From Olivibacter sp. XZL3 (GTDB taxonomy: Bacteria; Bacteroidota; Bacteroidia; Sphingobacteriales; Sphingobacteriaceae): 60,836 nucleotides of DNA. Shown in pieces: positions 35,361 through 46,022 of this stretch (position 1 is its first letter; each line of letters starts with the position of its first letter). The stretch covers positions 1 through 60,836 of the forward strand of contig NZ_SBJH01000104.1 in NCBI RefSeq assembly GCF_004368405.1, in the 5' to 3' direction. A model generated the notes under the pieces. That model saw only the letters and a list, made by a program, of their open reading frames with translations. It was not told where the DNA came from and searched no databases. The translations under genes and the position numbers were made by a program.

Positions 35361-38078
35361 TTACTGCACGTTATACAATCCGTTAAACAACAGTTTGAAA
35401 GTTCCATGCGCCTGTCCCCTATTGGTGATCTCAGGCCCATAAGCATAAAAAGTACCTTTTCCTATCGGCGTATAAAAAGCAGCTATACCGTCCTTTAGGT
35501 AGTTTTGTCCCCAAGCCCAGCCGCTTTTCAATGGCTTCTCTGTATCAAACCATAAAAGTGGTTTGATTAAATCGGCCTTTCCTTTTGCCTTAAAAGTTTC
35601 GCTATTATTAAAAACGATATCGGCTTGGGATGCCATACCGAAATTAGGGGCTAAGGTAGTATCAACTCGCACTGTCAAAATACTGCTTGGGATATAGAAT
35701 TTATCGCCCGGTAATGGCACTGATTCACCCTTGTTGTTGTTACTGCTCAAAGCGTTCTCTACGGGCAACTCCAGATGATAAGCCAAACTGGCTGCACTGC
35801 CAACGGTGATAATGCGTCCTCCTTCCTGCATAAAAGATTTTAATTGTGGAATAGACTTCTCTACGCTCAGACTGCCAAGCATGTGATGATAGGCCTCAGG
35901 AACCTCTTCTTTGGCGGGCATTCGCCCAAATCGACTTCTGCTATTCTCTGTTTTTATCGGAGGGATTCCATTTCCGATAAACAAGATCACATCGTAATCT
36001 TTATGTAGCTGCCCCTTGTCAATATCCTGGGGATAAACAACTTGAAAGCCGAAATGATATTGCTCCATAATCCAACGCACCCATCCCGAAGGCATCGAAC
36101 CGCCATAGTAATCAAAAAGGGCAATTCTGCTGGGTTTAACCATCAAAAGATTGTTGGGCTTTGTCGTTGCCTGCTTTACAACAAGCCCGTAGTCCGACAC
36201 CGCTTTCTCCAGTAGATGCGCGCCTTTTGCTTCGATATAAAAAGACCCTTTTGCCAGGCCGTCATTTGCTTCTGCAGTTCGGTAGACCTTTATATTAGCT
36301 TTTAACAGATCGTTTACTGCTGCATACGAACCATTTGCCGCAGCATCCAACCAAAAACCTTGTTTTGAGCTAGCAAATTGGACAGCAGGAGGCCGCTGAA
36401 GTTCGCCATAAGGTAATCGCTCGAACGGCCCGTCGAAAGCGTCGATAACGCGATCAAATTTCACCCCCATTTGGAAAGCAAGCGTCCACCCGGCCGCATC
36501 GTAAGGCTTTACGGGAGGACCGCCCGGATATTGAAAATCATTGGGGTGATTTTGCGGCTCAAACATATCCAGCACATGGGCTCGGAACGCTTGCGCCGTC
36601 TTTACAACATACGACCCGGCGGGATAACGCTTTGATCCGACAGAAAAATCGGCGCTGGCTTTATGAATAAGTATTCCTGATTTTATAAGGGCATTGACGA
36701 ACTTTACAGCCGTAGGGAAGTCCGCTTGGTCGGCGGGAATTATGTATCCCCGAGCATCTCGGAACGCTGGATTTTTCAACACCGCATCGTAATAGTGCTT
36801 CGGTATCGAATCGCCCTTTAATTGTTTGGCCTCCTTATCGCGCTGATAGGCAACAGCGATGGAATCTGCATAACGCGGCAACATAGTCCAGCTATCGCTA
36901 TTTCCCTTATCAATAGCGCTTTTACCCATGACATACATATTGTAAAGTAATTCGTCGCCATGCCTTTGCGCATAATCGAGGATCGCGTAGTTCAACGATA
37001 CGGAATAATCGATTGATTGCTTAAAATGCCAAGCTTGCGGGGCAACCGGATTAGGAGTTGCATTATTGGGTATTAGCCGTTGTGGAACCACCGGAATCTC
37101 CTCCGGCGTTGGGTTACCAATAATCTCCGTCAAAATGCCGATCATATTATGAAAATAAGGCGTGGTCCGCAAGCCACCGTTCCACCAAGTGGAGAAAACG
37201 GAGCCACTTAAGCGCGTATAGCCGGGCTTATGCTCGGCATTTAAACGGTTGTTCATCGATGCGGCGACCCCATCTATACTGGTGATAATAAGCGGGTCGA
37301 AGACATGATTAAAGGGATCTCGATATGGAGGGCCTGCCAAAACAGATCCTTCGGGACCTCGTTGGTGGTGGTTGTAAATGATTTGAGGCATCCATTCTAT
37401 ATATTGCTGCCGCGCTATATGCGTACTCTCTTTCATATTCATCATGAAAAAATCGCGATTGTTGTCATGTCCAATGTATTTTTGATACAATCTCGGTACG
37501 CGCATATTCCGCTTTTTTGGATCCTTTTCCTGCATATACCAGCTGCTCATAAGCTCTTGTCCGTCTGGATTTACTTGTGATAACAATATAATGACGCCGT
37601 CTAGAATCTTTTTATTCTCCTCGTCATTACGACTTACCAACTGGTAAAAAGTTTCTATTAACTGATGCGCGCCGACTGTTTCATTAGCATGTAAACCACC
37701 ATCTATCCATACAATTGGTTTTCCTTCGAAAGACAGTCTTTTTGCCTGTTCGTTCGACAGCCCTTCGGCACGCGCCATTTGTTGCGAAATGTCCTTATAC
37801 TGCTTAATGTTCTGTAGGTTTTCTGGAGCGGAAACAATCCACACATACTGCTTCCTTCCTTCTTCGGTTTCCCCAATTTCCAACGTTTGTACACGATCTG
37901 AAAGGGCGTCAACCTTTTGAAAATATTCTTCCAATTGCCGATAGGTTGCCAAATGGTAATCCTCACCTATTGAAAAACCAAAATGTGATTTCGGGTCAGG
38001 AATGGCTTGTGCGTAGCCCCTTCCCGTTATGCACAAGCATAACAGAAGGAAGGCATAAATTTTGATGTAGTAATTCAT
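35361..38078 (-). CDS. M14-family zinc carboxypeptidase, exported (locus 2)
   Basis: A 905-residue protein with a signal peptide ending GYAQ and an N-terminal M14 domain. Zinc-ligand motifs are GGLHANET (His and Glu) and YNHHQRG (His). NPDGQELMS and HDNNRDFF are the substrate-binding Asn/Arg region, and TEIIG carries the likely catalytic Glu. The C-terminal half includes a segment like a class-I glutamine-amidotransferase fold (DYDVILFIGNGIPP), as in other large Bacteroidota M14 proteins. It cleaves C-terminal residues from peptides. It is the last gene of SusCD locus 2. The ATG at 38078 gives the signal peptide; the frame is open to 38120. Confidence 0.9.
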   Translation of the reverse strand: MNYYIKIYAFLLLCLCITGRGYAQAIPDPKSHFGFSIGEDYHLATYRQLEEYFQKVDALSDRVQTLEIGETEEGRKQYVWIVSAPENLQNIKQYKDISQQMARAEGLSNEQAKRLSFEGKPIVWIDGGLHANETVGAHQLIETFYQLVSRNDEENKKILDGVIILLSQVNPDGQELMSSWYMQEKDPKKRNMRVPRLYQKYIGHDNNRDFFMMNMKESTHIARQQYIEWMPQIIYNHHQRGPEGSVLAGPPYRDPFNHVFDPLIITSIDGVAASMNNRLNAEHKPGYTRLSGSVFSTWWNGGLRTTPYFHNMIGILTEIIGNPTPEEIPVVPQRLIPNNATPNPVAPQAWHFKQSIDYSVSLNYAILDYAQRHGDELLYNMYVMGKSAIDKGNSDSWTMLPRYADSIAVAYQRDKEAKQLKGDSIPKHYYDAVLKNPAFRDARGYIIPADQADFPTAVKFVNALIKSGILIHKASADFSVGSKRYPAGSYVVKTAQAFRAHVLDMFEPQNHPNDFQYPGGPPVKPYDAAGWTLAFQMGVKFDRVIDAFDGPFERLPYGELQRPPAVQFASSKQGFWLDAAANGSYAAVNDLLKANIKVYRTAEANDGLAKGSFYIEAKGAHLLEKAVSDYGLVVKQATTKPNNLLMVKPSRIALFDYYGGSMPSGWVRWIMEQYHFGFQVVYPQDIDKGQLHKDYDVILFIGNGIPPIKTENSRSRFGRMPAKEEVPEAYHHMLGSLSVEKSIPQLKSFMQEGGRIITVGSAASLAYHLELPVENALSSNNNKGESVPLPGDKFYIPSSILTVRVDTTLAPNFGMASQADIVFNNSETFKAKGKADLIKPLLWFDTEKPLKSGWAWGQNYLKDGIAAFYTPIGKGTFYAYGPEITNRGQAHGTFKLLFNGLYNVQ

Positions 38079-38150
38079 CGTGTCGCGATTAGTCCTCATA
38101 ATTATATCAGTTGTTTTCAAGTCCCTAAACGAAAGGCTTTACCGTTTACA

Positions 38151-40583
38151 CTACTGCTTCAACGTTCTGTTTTTCACATACTTCTCTAACCAGGCATCTT
38201 GCTCGTAGAACGTATGCATCAACGATTCTCTCGACCGGTATCCATGAAACTCGTTGGGCAATAGCACAAGGCGGACAGTACCACCGTGGCCTTTGATCGC
38301 GCTATAAAGTCTTTCGCTCTGAATCGGGAAAGTCCCTGAGTTTTCGTCATTCATACCGTGAGTCATCAAGAGCGGCGTTTTAATTTTGTCAGCATAGTTA
38401 AAGGGCGACATTTTACCGTATACATCCGGCGCTTCCCAAAAAGTACGGGCTTCGCCCTGAAAGCCAAAGGGAGTTAACGTTCTATTATAGGCGCCACTAC
38501 GCGCAATGCCCGCAGCAAAAAGATCGGTATGTGCCAACAGATTTGCGGTCATGAATGCACCGTATGAGTGGCCTCCAACGGCGATACGATTTCGGTCTGC
38601 CACCCCCATTTTAACCACATAATCTATAAGGGCTGTTGCATTGTCCTCAATTTGCTGTATAAAGGTATCGTTAGGCTCCTTGTCGCCCTCTCCAACAATA
38701 GGCATATCGGCTTGATCCAATACGGCGTAACCTCGGGTTACCCAAAATACAGGCGAACGAAAAGCCAGTCGTGTAAAGCGATAGGGAGATCCTTTCACCT
38801 GCCCAGCGGCTGCCAAGCTTTTATACTCCCGTGGGTATGCCCAAATTAACACAGGCAGGGGGCCATCTTCTTTCTTATACCCCTTTGGTAAATAGAGGGT
38901 GGCCGACAGCTTAATACCGTCTTTGCGTGGATACGCTAATAGCTCTTTATGAACGCCCTGCAAACTCGGATACGGATTGTCAAAAGAGGTCAACTGTTGC
39001 TCTTTCCGCGGCTTAATGGTGAGGGAAAATATATTTGGATTTTCCTCATTCGACTCCCGCGAAAAATAGATCACTCCTTCATTGTTAAAAAAAACAGGTT
39101 CTTCAAAATAGGGGGCTTTCGACTTAAAAAGCGTATCCTTGCGGTTGTTGCTGAGATTCCACCGTATTAGAAAAGGACGGTCTCCCTCCGGAGAAGCACC
39201 GATGCCAACGGTGAAAACAACTGCGCCTTTCCCCTTATCGAACAATAAAGTTCCATGATGGCTCCCGTTGTCTTTCGTTACAAAATCGCCCGGATCTGCA
39301 TAAGTGTCTTCGGAAGAGCGCTCATCAATAACCTTTATCAATTTTCCTGTCGTTGGATTAAACAAAGAGGTCTTCGTTTGCCTCGTTTTTCGCCAGCGCT
39401 CTTGCACAATCGCGTAGCTTTCGTTTCCCCACGTAAATCCGCTGAAACGAAGATTTAAACTAAACAGCTGTCGAGGACTACCTTCAAAGGGAGCGTCCCA
39501 ACTAAAAAGTGTTTCTCGATCTTTCACTTCTCGATTCGGATCACCTTCGTCTTGAGCCTCTACCCAATACACGGTAGCAGGAGCATCGCCGCGCCATTCA
39601 TATTGTCGTGGGCCCTTCATAACCGCATCAAAACCGGTTGGCAGGTTTTCTGCCAAAGGCGTTTGGTTAAGCGTTTTTATTTCCTGTCCATCTAGGTCTG
39701 TTACTGTAGTGTGAAAAGGGAAATATTGAATAGGAACCAAATAAGAGTAAGGCCGTTGAACAGTTTCCAAAAGTAAATATTTTCCATTGGGCGAGAGGTT
39801 AACTTTACGATAGATAGACGGCTTTCCTATCTTCTTTGTTTGGCCTTGCAAATTGACCAACTGCAGCTGGGAAGAAAGATAATAGTCCATCAACTGCTCA
39901 TCATATGCATTTTCTAACAAGTACTGATACGTACGGGCCGGCGCTTTAACACCCAGATTTTCTTGAATAACGGGCCCTGTGGGCACCAGGTTTTTGACCG
40001 GCACCGCGCCTCTACTGTCGTTTATAAATTGCGCTAAAATTGCCGACCCGTCGGACGTCCATTGTAAGGTCGTTCCTATAATGTCATTTAAATATCCGTC
40101 GCTCAGTTTCTTTGCCTGCATGCTTTCCAAATCACCGTACCAGAGTTCTATGCCGTCCCTTTTCTTGTTGCTAAAGGCAATTTTTTTTCCATCCGGACTC
40201 CATTGGATATTTCCGATACGGCAATCGGACGGTAATCCGCTTAGTTTCTGCTCGCTTTTCGTTAAAACGTCCTGAACGATCAAGGTTTTATAAAGGCCGG
40301 AAACTTCTGCCTCCGTACTACTATTTGATGGATTGACCCTTAAACCGGCCAAGCCGATAATAGGCTGTGAAATCTCTTCAATCGTCGGATAATTAGGCGG
40401 CGTTAAAATCAGCATTTTAGTCCCTTGCTCATTAAACATAGTTTGCGGAGCAGCTGGCGCATCTACTAATTCCTGGATACTTTTGGGTGGTAGGCGATAG
40501 GAAAGATTCTCCTGTGCATGAAGATCTCCTGTATAAAGACCTGCCAACATAAAAAGGTTGACTATTTTATAATACGTATTCAT
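38151..40583 (-). CDS. S9-family prolyl-oligopeptidase-type peptidase, exported (locus 2)
   Basis: An 810-residue enzyme with a signal peptide ending LHAQ, a beta-propeller of WD40-like/TolB-like repeats (QWSPDGKKIAFSNKKRDGIE) and a C-terminal alpha/beta-hydrolase domain. The catalytic triad is visible: Ser in GGHSYGAFM, Asp in HGMNDENSG, and His in EFHGYRS. It cleaves peptides internally or after two residues, often at Pro or small residues. It lies 105 bases after SusD and 73 bases before the M14 gene, all on one strand, and is likely to be one operon. Confidence 0.92.
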   Translation of the reverse strand: MNTYYKIVNLFMLAGLYTGDLHAQENLSYRLPPKSIQELVDAPAAPQTMFNEQGTKMLILTPPNYPTIEEISQPIIGLAGLRVNPSNSSTEAEVSGLYKTLIVQDVLTKSEQKLSGLPSDCRIGNIQWSPDGKKIAFSNKKRDGIELWYGDLESMQAKKLSDGYLNDIIGTTLQWTSDGSAILAQFINDSRGAVPVKNLVPTGPVIQENLGVKAPARTYQYLLENAYDEQLMDYYLSSQLQLVNLQGQTKKIGKPSIYRKVNLSPNGKYLLLETVQRPYSYLVPIQYFPFHTTVTDLDGQEIKTLNQTPLAENLPTGFDAVMKGPRQYEWRGDAPATVYWVEAQDEGDPNREVKDRETLFSWDAPFEGSPRQLFSLNLRFSGFTWGNESYAIVQERWRKTRQTKTSLFNPTTGKLIKVIDERSSEDTYADPGDFVTKDNGSHHGTLLFDKGKGAVVFTVGIGASPEGDRPFLIRWNLSNNRKDTLFKSKAPYFEEPVFFNNEGVIYFSRESNEENPNIFSLTIKPRKEQQLTSFDNPYPSLQGVHKELLAYPRKDGIKLSATLYLPKGYKKEDGPLPVLIWAYPREYKSLAAAGQVKGSPYRFTRLAFRSPVFWVTRGYAVLDQADMPIVGEGDKEPNDTFIQQIEDNATALIDYVVKMGVADRNRIAVGGHSYGAFMTANLLAHTDLFAAGIARSGAYNRTLTPFGFQGEARTFWEAPDVYGKMSPFNYADKIKTPLLMTHGMNDENSGTFPIQSERLYSAIKGHGGTVRLVLLPNEFHGYRSRESLMHTFYEQDAWLEKYVKNRTLKQ

Positions 40584-40688
40584 ATGCTGTTAGAATAAAG
40601 TGTCCACTTTTTTGCTTCCATAGTATTTTTGTACTCGGGCCGCATTATACGCCTTAGTTTGCAATTTACTACCATAGCGTTTATATTG

Positions 40689-42191
40689 TTAATTATTTTC
40701 CATTAACCTATTGAGAATCAACTCATCACTAGAAATGGGAAAAATGTAGTTCTGAGCATCAGGTGCTACCGCCGGAACAGCATGTTGCGCTTTAGCCGGC
40801 ACATTAAGTCCTAAACGCATAATATCTGCATTTCGGATTCCCTCCCCTAAAAACTCGATCCGTCTTTCCTCTGCGATAGCCGCAAGAAATGTTTGCATAT
40901 CTGGGAAGTCAATAGCCGCAAAGTTTGACGAAGGATCCGACCGCCGGCGAACCGCATTCAATAGAGCCAACGACCGTTCATCAACTGTTTGCGAATTCCG
41001 CGCAAGGGCCTCTGACAGATTTAATAACACTTCGGCATAACGAATAACGGGTGCGTAATCTGTATAAGGTGAGGCCTGCGTAAATTTAAAAAGCCAATAT
41101 TTGCCCGAACGTGGCCCCTGTTTTATGAAAGCACGCCGTGCATCATTCTCTTTCCAATTAGCACTTGAAATAACGCCATCCGGATTCAGCGAATATTCGC
41201 CGGCACCATTACTGGAACTTGTTCCGCCATCTGTTGTTCCAGGCAAATAATAACGAGCTAAGGACTGCCCTGGTGCATCATTATTGGTGAAAGGCATTGA
41301 AAAAATAGATTCATTCGTTGTATAAGGTGCTTTAAACACATTTTGGATATCGGCTTCCAACGCATGTTGAACGCCGTCAGTGGCTGAAAACGGTGCTGAT
41401 AAACTAACGATCTTGTTAGCCTCATTAATAACTTGTTCATAAGCCTGCATACTTAAATACACGCGGGTTTTCAAGGCTATTGCCGTATTGCGATGTGCTC
41501 TGGTAGTATTAAGAAAAGCGGAACTGTAAGATGTGGGCAGATTGGCTTCAGCAAAATCAAGGTCAGCAATGATTTGCTCGTAAGTCTCTTGCACACTGCT
41601 GCGAGCCAAATCATAGTTGCCTGGAGTGGTGTTCCCGTTAAGGCGAATGGGAAGTCCTGGTTTGCTTCCGTTTCCGTCCCAGAATGGCCGCGCATATAAC
41701 TGCAACAGACTGTAGTACGCAACCGCACGTAACAGACGCGCCTCTGCAATATATTGCTGTGCTTCTGCTTCGGTCAGCACTTCCTTTCCTTTCGCATTAA
41801 TACCATCGATGAAGACATTACAGGTATTAATGGCTAAATAACCATATTGCCAAATGTCGGTTACGTCGCCTGTGGTTGTTTGGGTCAGCATTTGATAAGT
41901 AATGGCGCCCGTAGCTGCATTTAGATTGGTACACAAAAAATCGCCCGCTCGTATATCACTGGCTATTAGGTACCAGCTTCCCCAAAATCGATCCGCTTTA
42001 AATTTGGCGTACATGCCGTTTACCTGATTAGCAATCCGCTCGGGCGTAGCAAATGCGGTTTCATCCGTTATTAAGGTGCTCGGTTCAGGGCTCAGCCACT
42101 CTTCCTTTTTACAAGCCCCCAACAAGAGGAAACCAACAGCTAAAACTGCGAAAAGTCCCCTTTTTGTTTTATTTATATTTACATCTTTCAT
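40689..42191 (-). CDS. SusD/RagB-family surface lipoprotein (locus 2)
   Basis: A 500-residue lipoprotein with a lipobox (LLLGACKK). The usual RagB/SusD start (WLSPEPSTLITDETAFATPE) and C-terminal features (RYAEVLLNLSEALARN; AEERRIEFLGEGIRNADIMR) are clear. It captures substrate over its SusC partner. The ATG at 42191 gives a good lipoprotein signal. An ATG at 42221 overlaps the SusC stop by one base (TAATG) and would suit translational coupling, but adds ten residues ahead of the signal. Confidence 0.93.
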   Translation of the reverse strand: MKDVNINKTKRGLFAVLAVGFLLLGACKKEEWLSPEPSTLITDETAFATPERIANQVNGMYAKFKADRFWGSWYLIASDIRAGDFLCTNLNAATGAITYQMLTQTTTGDVTDIWQYGYLAINTCNVFIDGINAKGKEVLTEAEAQQYIAEARLLRAVAYYSLLQLYARPFWDGNGSKPGLPIRLNGNTTPGNYDLARSSVQETYEQIIADLDFAEANLPTSYSSAFLNTTRAHRNTAIALKTRVYLSMQAYEQVINEANKIVSLSAPFSATDGVQHALEADIQNVFKAPYTTNESIFSMPFTNNDAPGQSLARYYLPGTTDGGTSSSNGAGEYSLNPDGVISSANWKENDARRAFIKQGPRSGKYWLFKFTQASPYTDYAPVIRYAEVLLNLSEALARNSQTVDERSLALLNAVRRRSDPSSNFAAIDFPDMQTFLAAIAEERRIEFLGEGIRNADIMRLGLNVPAKAQHAVPAVAPDAQNYIFPISSDELILNRLMENN

Positions 42192-42220
42192 GTCAATTCT
42201 TTGTTTATAGACTGTGTACA

Positions 42221-45200
42221 TTAAAAACCTACGTTTAATCCGAACGTAATCGTACGCGCATTTGGCGCCTGATTTTTATCTATTCCTTGTCGTATTGCGA
42301 CATTGGCGTTGGTGGAAACTTCCGGATCTAATCCAGAGTAACTGGTCAATAACGCAAGATTTTGGCCGCTTGCATATACGCGGAGACTATTAACATGGAG
42401 CTTTGCCAGTATGGAAGCGGGTAAATTATAGGCTAATAATACATTTTTTAACCGAAGATAATCAGTAGAACTAATGTTGGCATCAAGCGGCAAGGTATTT
42501 CCATTGGATACATTGTCACTATTTACAACACGGGGAATGTCCGTTATATCTCCGGGGTTTTGCCAGCGCCTCAATATATCCGTAGAGTTATTCCAGAAAC
42601 GTAAATCGCGCATAGTACCTTGTGTGCCGTTCATCATATAGCCTCCCAATTGATAAGTCAACAGTACGTTCAACTCAAACCCTTTGTATCTAAAGGTATT
42701 ATCCCAGCCACCAAAAACTTTCGGTGCGGTGGTTTTATAAGGGATCGCATCGGCAGCCGGCGTTATTGCCGGTGCCTGCGTTCCGTCTTCATACTCCCAT
42801 TGATACTGTACGCCATTATCGCCGGTGATAGCTTGCTGATAGTAAACTTTATTACCGTTTCCATCCAGGAAGATCCGCCGACCAGTTGCCGGATCGACAC
42901 CTGCGGTACGGACAGCATATAACATACCGGCAGCATAACCTGGCATAGTAATCGTCATACCATCTAAAGAACCTGTAATAATGCTAGGAACACCGTTTGC
43001 TAATGAAACCACCCGATTTTTATTGGTTGTAACATTGAAAGAGCTGTTCCAAGTAAAGGCTTTTCCGCTGATAGGTGATCCACTTAAGGAAACTTCAATG
43101 CCCTGATTATACATCTCACCGACATTCTGCATAATCACATTATTCGTAACCGCACCGTTATTGGTATTCGGAATACCGGCAGACGGTGGTAGCGGAACGC
43201 CAAAAATCAATCCGTCAATGCTATTTCTATAATAGGCGACTTCCCCCGTCAGTCGATCCTGAAACAGACCGAAGTTAATTCCCAGATCCGTTTTCTTACT
43301 GGTTTCCCAACGCAAATCGGGGTTTCCGGTCGCGGTGTATACCAAGCCCGACTGCCCACCGTACAAAATGGCGCTATAAGTATTCAGCGCTCCAAAATCA
43401 TTCAAGCCGCCTACATTACCAACCTTACCGTAACTGGCGCGTAATTTAAAGTTACTAAAGGTGTCGTTTAGTCCCGCATCTGCCCAAAACGACTCCTGGC
43501 TCATATCCCATCCGCCTGAAAAGCCCCAGAATGTGCCTTTTTTATTGTTTATTCCTAATGCCGAATACTCGTCTTGCCGGTAATTTGCGGTTATAAAGTA
43601 CCTCTTTTTATAATCGTACTGAACACGCGAAAACAAAGAAAACAGGTAATTATTGATGACCATATTATCCGTCCTGTACTCGAATACATTTTGCCACCCA
43701 CCCTGAATATTGGTATAATAAGGGTCGGTTTGCCCTTGGCGTTCTAAACCGAACTGCTCGCCTTTCGTTTTCTGCTGTTCTTGCCCCAAAAGAAGATTAA
43801 ACGAATGTTCTCCGAATGATTTATTAGCGGTAATGGTGTTGGTCCAGACCCACCGCTCGCGATTGAAATTCACACTACTTGCACTTCCATTGGTACTGAT
43901 CGCTTCACCAGAAAGCGGACTGAAGTAGTTGTTAAACGTCATGTAGCGGTAATCAATGCCATAGACAGAACGTAACGAAAGCCAAGGCAAAGGCATTACC
44001 TGCACATAGGCATTCGATTGGATTTGATTGACCTTATTATTGGAATAGTTGTTTTCAAGCGAGATGAGCGGATTATAAAAGCCCAAGCGGGATTGGTTCA
44101 AATGCCCAGCATTATCTTGCAGACCTAAAAATCCATTAGCTGTTGAATTATACGAGCCATCGTTATTGAATGGAGACGCAATAGGTGCATTAATCAAAGC
44201 CAAACGCGACATAGCACCGGAGCTACTGGAACTTTGGAAGCTGCTTCCTCCCGCTCCCGTTGACATCGCTGATAAATTATTTTCGTTAATGTAGTTGATT
44301 TTTGCGCCCACATGAAGCCATGATGTCGTCTTATTGTCTACATTAAACAGAGCCGATTTTCGGTTAAATCCATTTTCTTTAAAAATACCATCCTGCGCCG
44401 TATAGCCTACTGAACCGTAATAATTGGTGCTTTCGTTTGCGCCAGAAACGCTTAGGTTGTGGCTTTGCGAAAAGCCAGTTTGATAAATATAATCATACCA
44501 CCGGGTATCGATGGGCTGACCATTTGCATCGTACGACAAACTGTAATAGTTCGTTTCAGCGTTATAGGTTCCGTCATTTATGAGTGATTCATTTTTAATT
44601 TCTACGTATTGCTCAGCATTTAATAGGGAGGGTAATCGATTAGCCTTCGTCATCCCGAACCAGGTATCATAGGTCACCTTCGCTCTGCCGGATTTACCCT
44701 TCTTCGTGGTGATAAAAACAACCCCGTTGGCCGCCCGGCTTCCATAAATACTGGTTGCAGCTGCGTCCTTGGCGATGTCTATTGTTTCAATATCTGCCGG
44801 GTTGATTGACGACATTGGATTGTTGGCGGCATAGCTGGGGCCCGACTCATTGTCGTTAGTAAAAGTGGGTACACCGTCGATGACGATGAGAGGATATGAA
44901 CTGAGTGACAGCGAATTCGTTCCCCGGATCTTAAAAACAGGTGCTTGGTTAACCACACCCCCACTGGCCGTTATCTGAACGCCGGTTGCTCTTCCTCCTA
45001 AAGATGCGTCAAAACTTTGGACCGGAAGGGCTGTCAGCGCTTCTCCCTTCACACTGCTTAAACTACCCGTAGTTTCTTTACGTGTTTGTGTTCCGTAACC
45101 CACTACTACTACTTCATCAAGCTCCGAGCCGTCTTCTTCTAAAGTGATCGTCAGGTTTTGGCTAGCGCCCACGGGCACTTCCTGTGTTTTGAAACCTAAA

Positions 45201-45871
45201 TAGGAAACGACCAAAATACTTCCTTTCGGCACGCGTAAATTAAATTTACCTTCGTTATTGGCCGTGGTAGCCCTACCGCTTATATTTTTAGCACGAATAG
45301 AGGCTCCGGGAAGAGATTCCCCCTTACTGTCTTTCACCGTTCCGCTCAAATTGATATCTTCTTGAACAGCTAATACTGGTAAGTTTCCGGAACGGGCAGC
45401 TGTTGCTCTTATACTAACCGTGTTTCCGATTATTTTATAAGTTAGCTGCTTATTCTTAGTCACATAATTCAGCACCTCTCCGATGGAAGCATCCCTTACG
45501 TCTATGGTAACTGTTTCCAGCTTGTTAATTACGTCTTCGTTATATAAGAAGCGGTAATCCGTTTGCTTCCGAATTTCGAAGAATAATTGTTCAGGCTTTG
45601 CTTTCTCAATGGCGAGTGTTATTTTTTGCGCTAGGCCGTTCGCATTCGCCCCCACAACAAACACAATCACTAGAAAAAAAGTGAGTTTCATATACAAAAG
45701 AATTTTAAAAAAAATATCCCCCTGATTCAATTTTAACGGGAACAACAAGGCCTGTTCCGAGCGCCCGTTACGAACGGTTTTACACCGGAAAAGACCACGG
45801 AACAACAGACTACAAAAAGCGCGATAGCCATCGCTATAGCTGCACCTTTTGTCAAATGAGCTAGATTTCAT
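42221..45871 (-). CDS. SusC/RagA-family TonB-linked transporter with STN domain (locus 2)
   Basis: An outer-membrane transporter of about 1,216 residues from the earliest start. After the signal (FFLVIVFVVGANANGLAQ) comes an STN (secretin/TonB short N-terminal) domain of about 70 residues, then the carboxypeptidase-like domain, the DEVVVVGYGTQTRKETTG segment, the plug and the barrel ending TFGLNVGF. STN domains pass a signal from the receptor to a FecR anti-sigma protein, and a fecR gene lies just upstream. The start is uncertain: 45871 gives a long basic N terminus seen in many such proteins, while the ATG at 45691 gives a plain signal peptide. The locus partners are peptidases. Confidence 0.92.
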   Translation of the reverse strand: MKSSSFDKRCSYSDGYRAFCSLLFRGLFRCKTVRNGRSEQALLFPLKLNQGDIFFKILLYMKLTFFLVIVFVVGANANGLAQKITLAIEKAKPEQLFFEIRKQTDYRFLYNEDVINKLETVTIDVRDASIGEVLNYVTKNKQLTYKIIGNTVSIRATAARSGNLPVLAVQEDINLSGTVKDSKGESLPGASIRAKNISGRATTANNEGKFNLRVPKGSILVVSYLGFKTQEVPVGASQNLTITLEEDGSELDEVVVVGYGTQTRKETTGSLSSVKGEALTALPVQSFDASLGGRATGVQITASGGVVNQAPVFKIRGTNSLSLSSYPLIVIDGVPTFTNDNESGPSYAANNPMSSINPADIETIDIAKDAAATSIYGSRAANGVVFITTKKGKSGRAKVTYDTWFGMTKANRLPSLLNAEQYVEIKNESLINDGTYNAETNYYSLSYDANGQPIDTRWYDYIYQTGFSQSHNLSVSGANESTNYYGSVGYTAQDGIFKENGFNRKSALFNVDNKTTSWLHVGAKINYINENNLSAMSTGAGGSSFQSSSSSGAMSRLALINAPIASPFNNDGSYNSTANGFLGLQDNAGHLNQSRLGFYNPLISLENNYSNNKVNQIQSNAYVQVMPLPWLSLRSVYGIDYRYMTFNNYFSPLSGEAISTNGSASSVNFNRERWVWTNTITANKSFGEHSFNLLLGQEQQKTKGEQFGLERQGQTDPYYTNIQGGWQNVFEYRTDNMVINNYLFSLFSRVQYDYKKRYFITANYRQDEYSALGINNKKGTFWGFSGGWDMSQESFWADAGLNDTFSNFKLRASYGKVGNVGGLNDFGALNTYSAILYGGQSGLVYTATGNPDLRWETSKKTDLGINFGLFQDRLTGEVAYYRNSIDGLIFGVPLPPSAGIPNTNNGAVTNNVIMQNVGEMYNQGIEVSLSGSPISGKAFTWNSSFNVTTNKNRVVSLANGVPSIITGSLDGMTITMPGYAAGMLYAVRTAGVDPATGRRIFLDGNGNKVYYQQAITGDNGVQYQWEYEDGTQAPAITPAADAIPYKTTAPKVFGGWDNTFRYKGFELNVLLTYQLGGYMMNGTQGTMRDLRFWNNSTDILRRWQNPGDITDIPRVVNSDNVSNGNTLPLDANISSTDYLRLKNVLLAYNLPASILAKLHVNSLRVYASGQNLALLTSYSGLDPEVSTNANVAIRQGIDKNQAPNARTITFGLNVGF

Positions 45872-46022
45872 ACATTTGTAAGATTAAGGTTTTAACAAAA
45901 AAATTACTTAATGGGTAATGAAAAGCCTTTTCAGTAGGGGTGCTGCCAACACCCCTACTTTCGGCTGGTTTTTATTTAGGGTAAGTATAAAATGCTGACA
46001 TATTCTTAATTTAATTGAAATA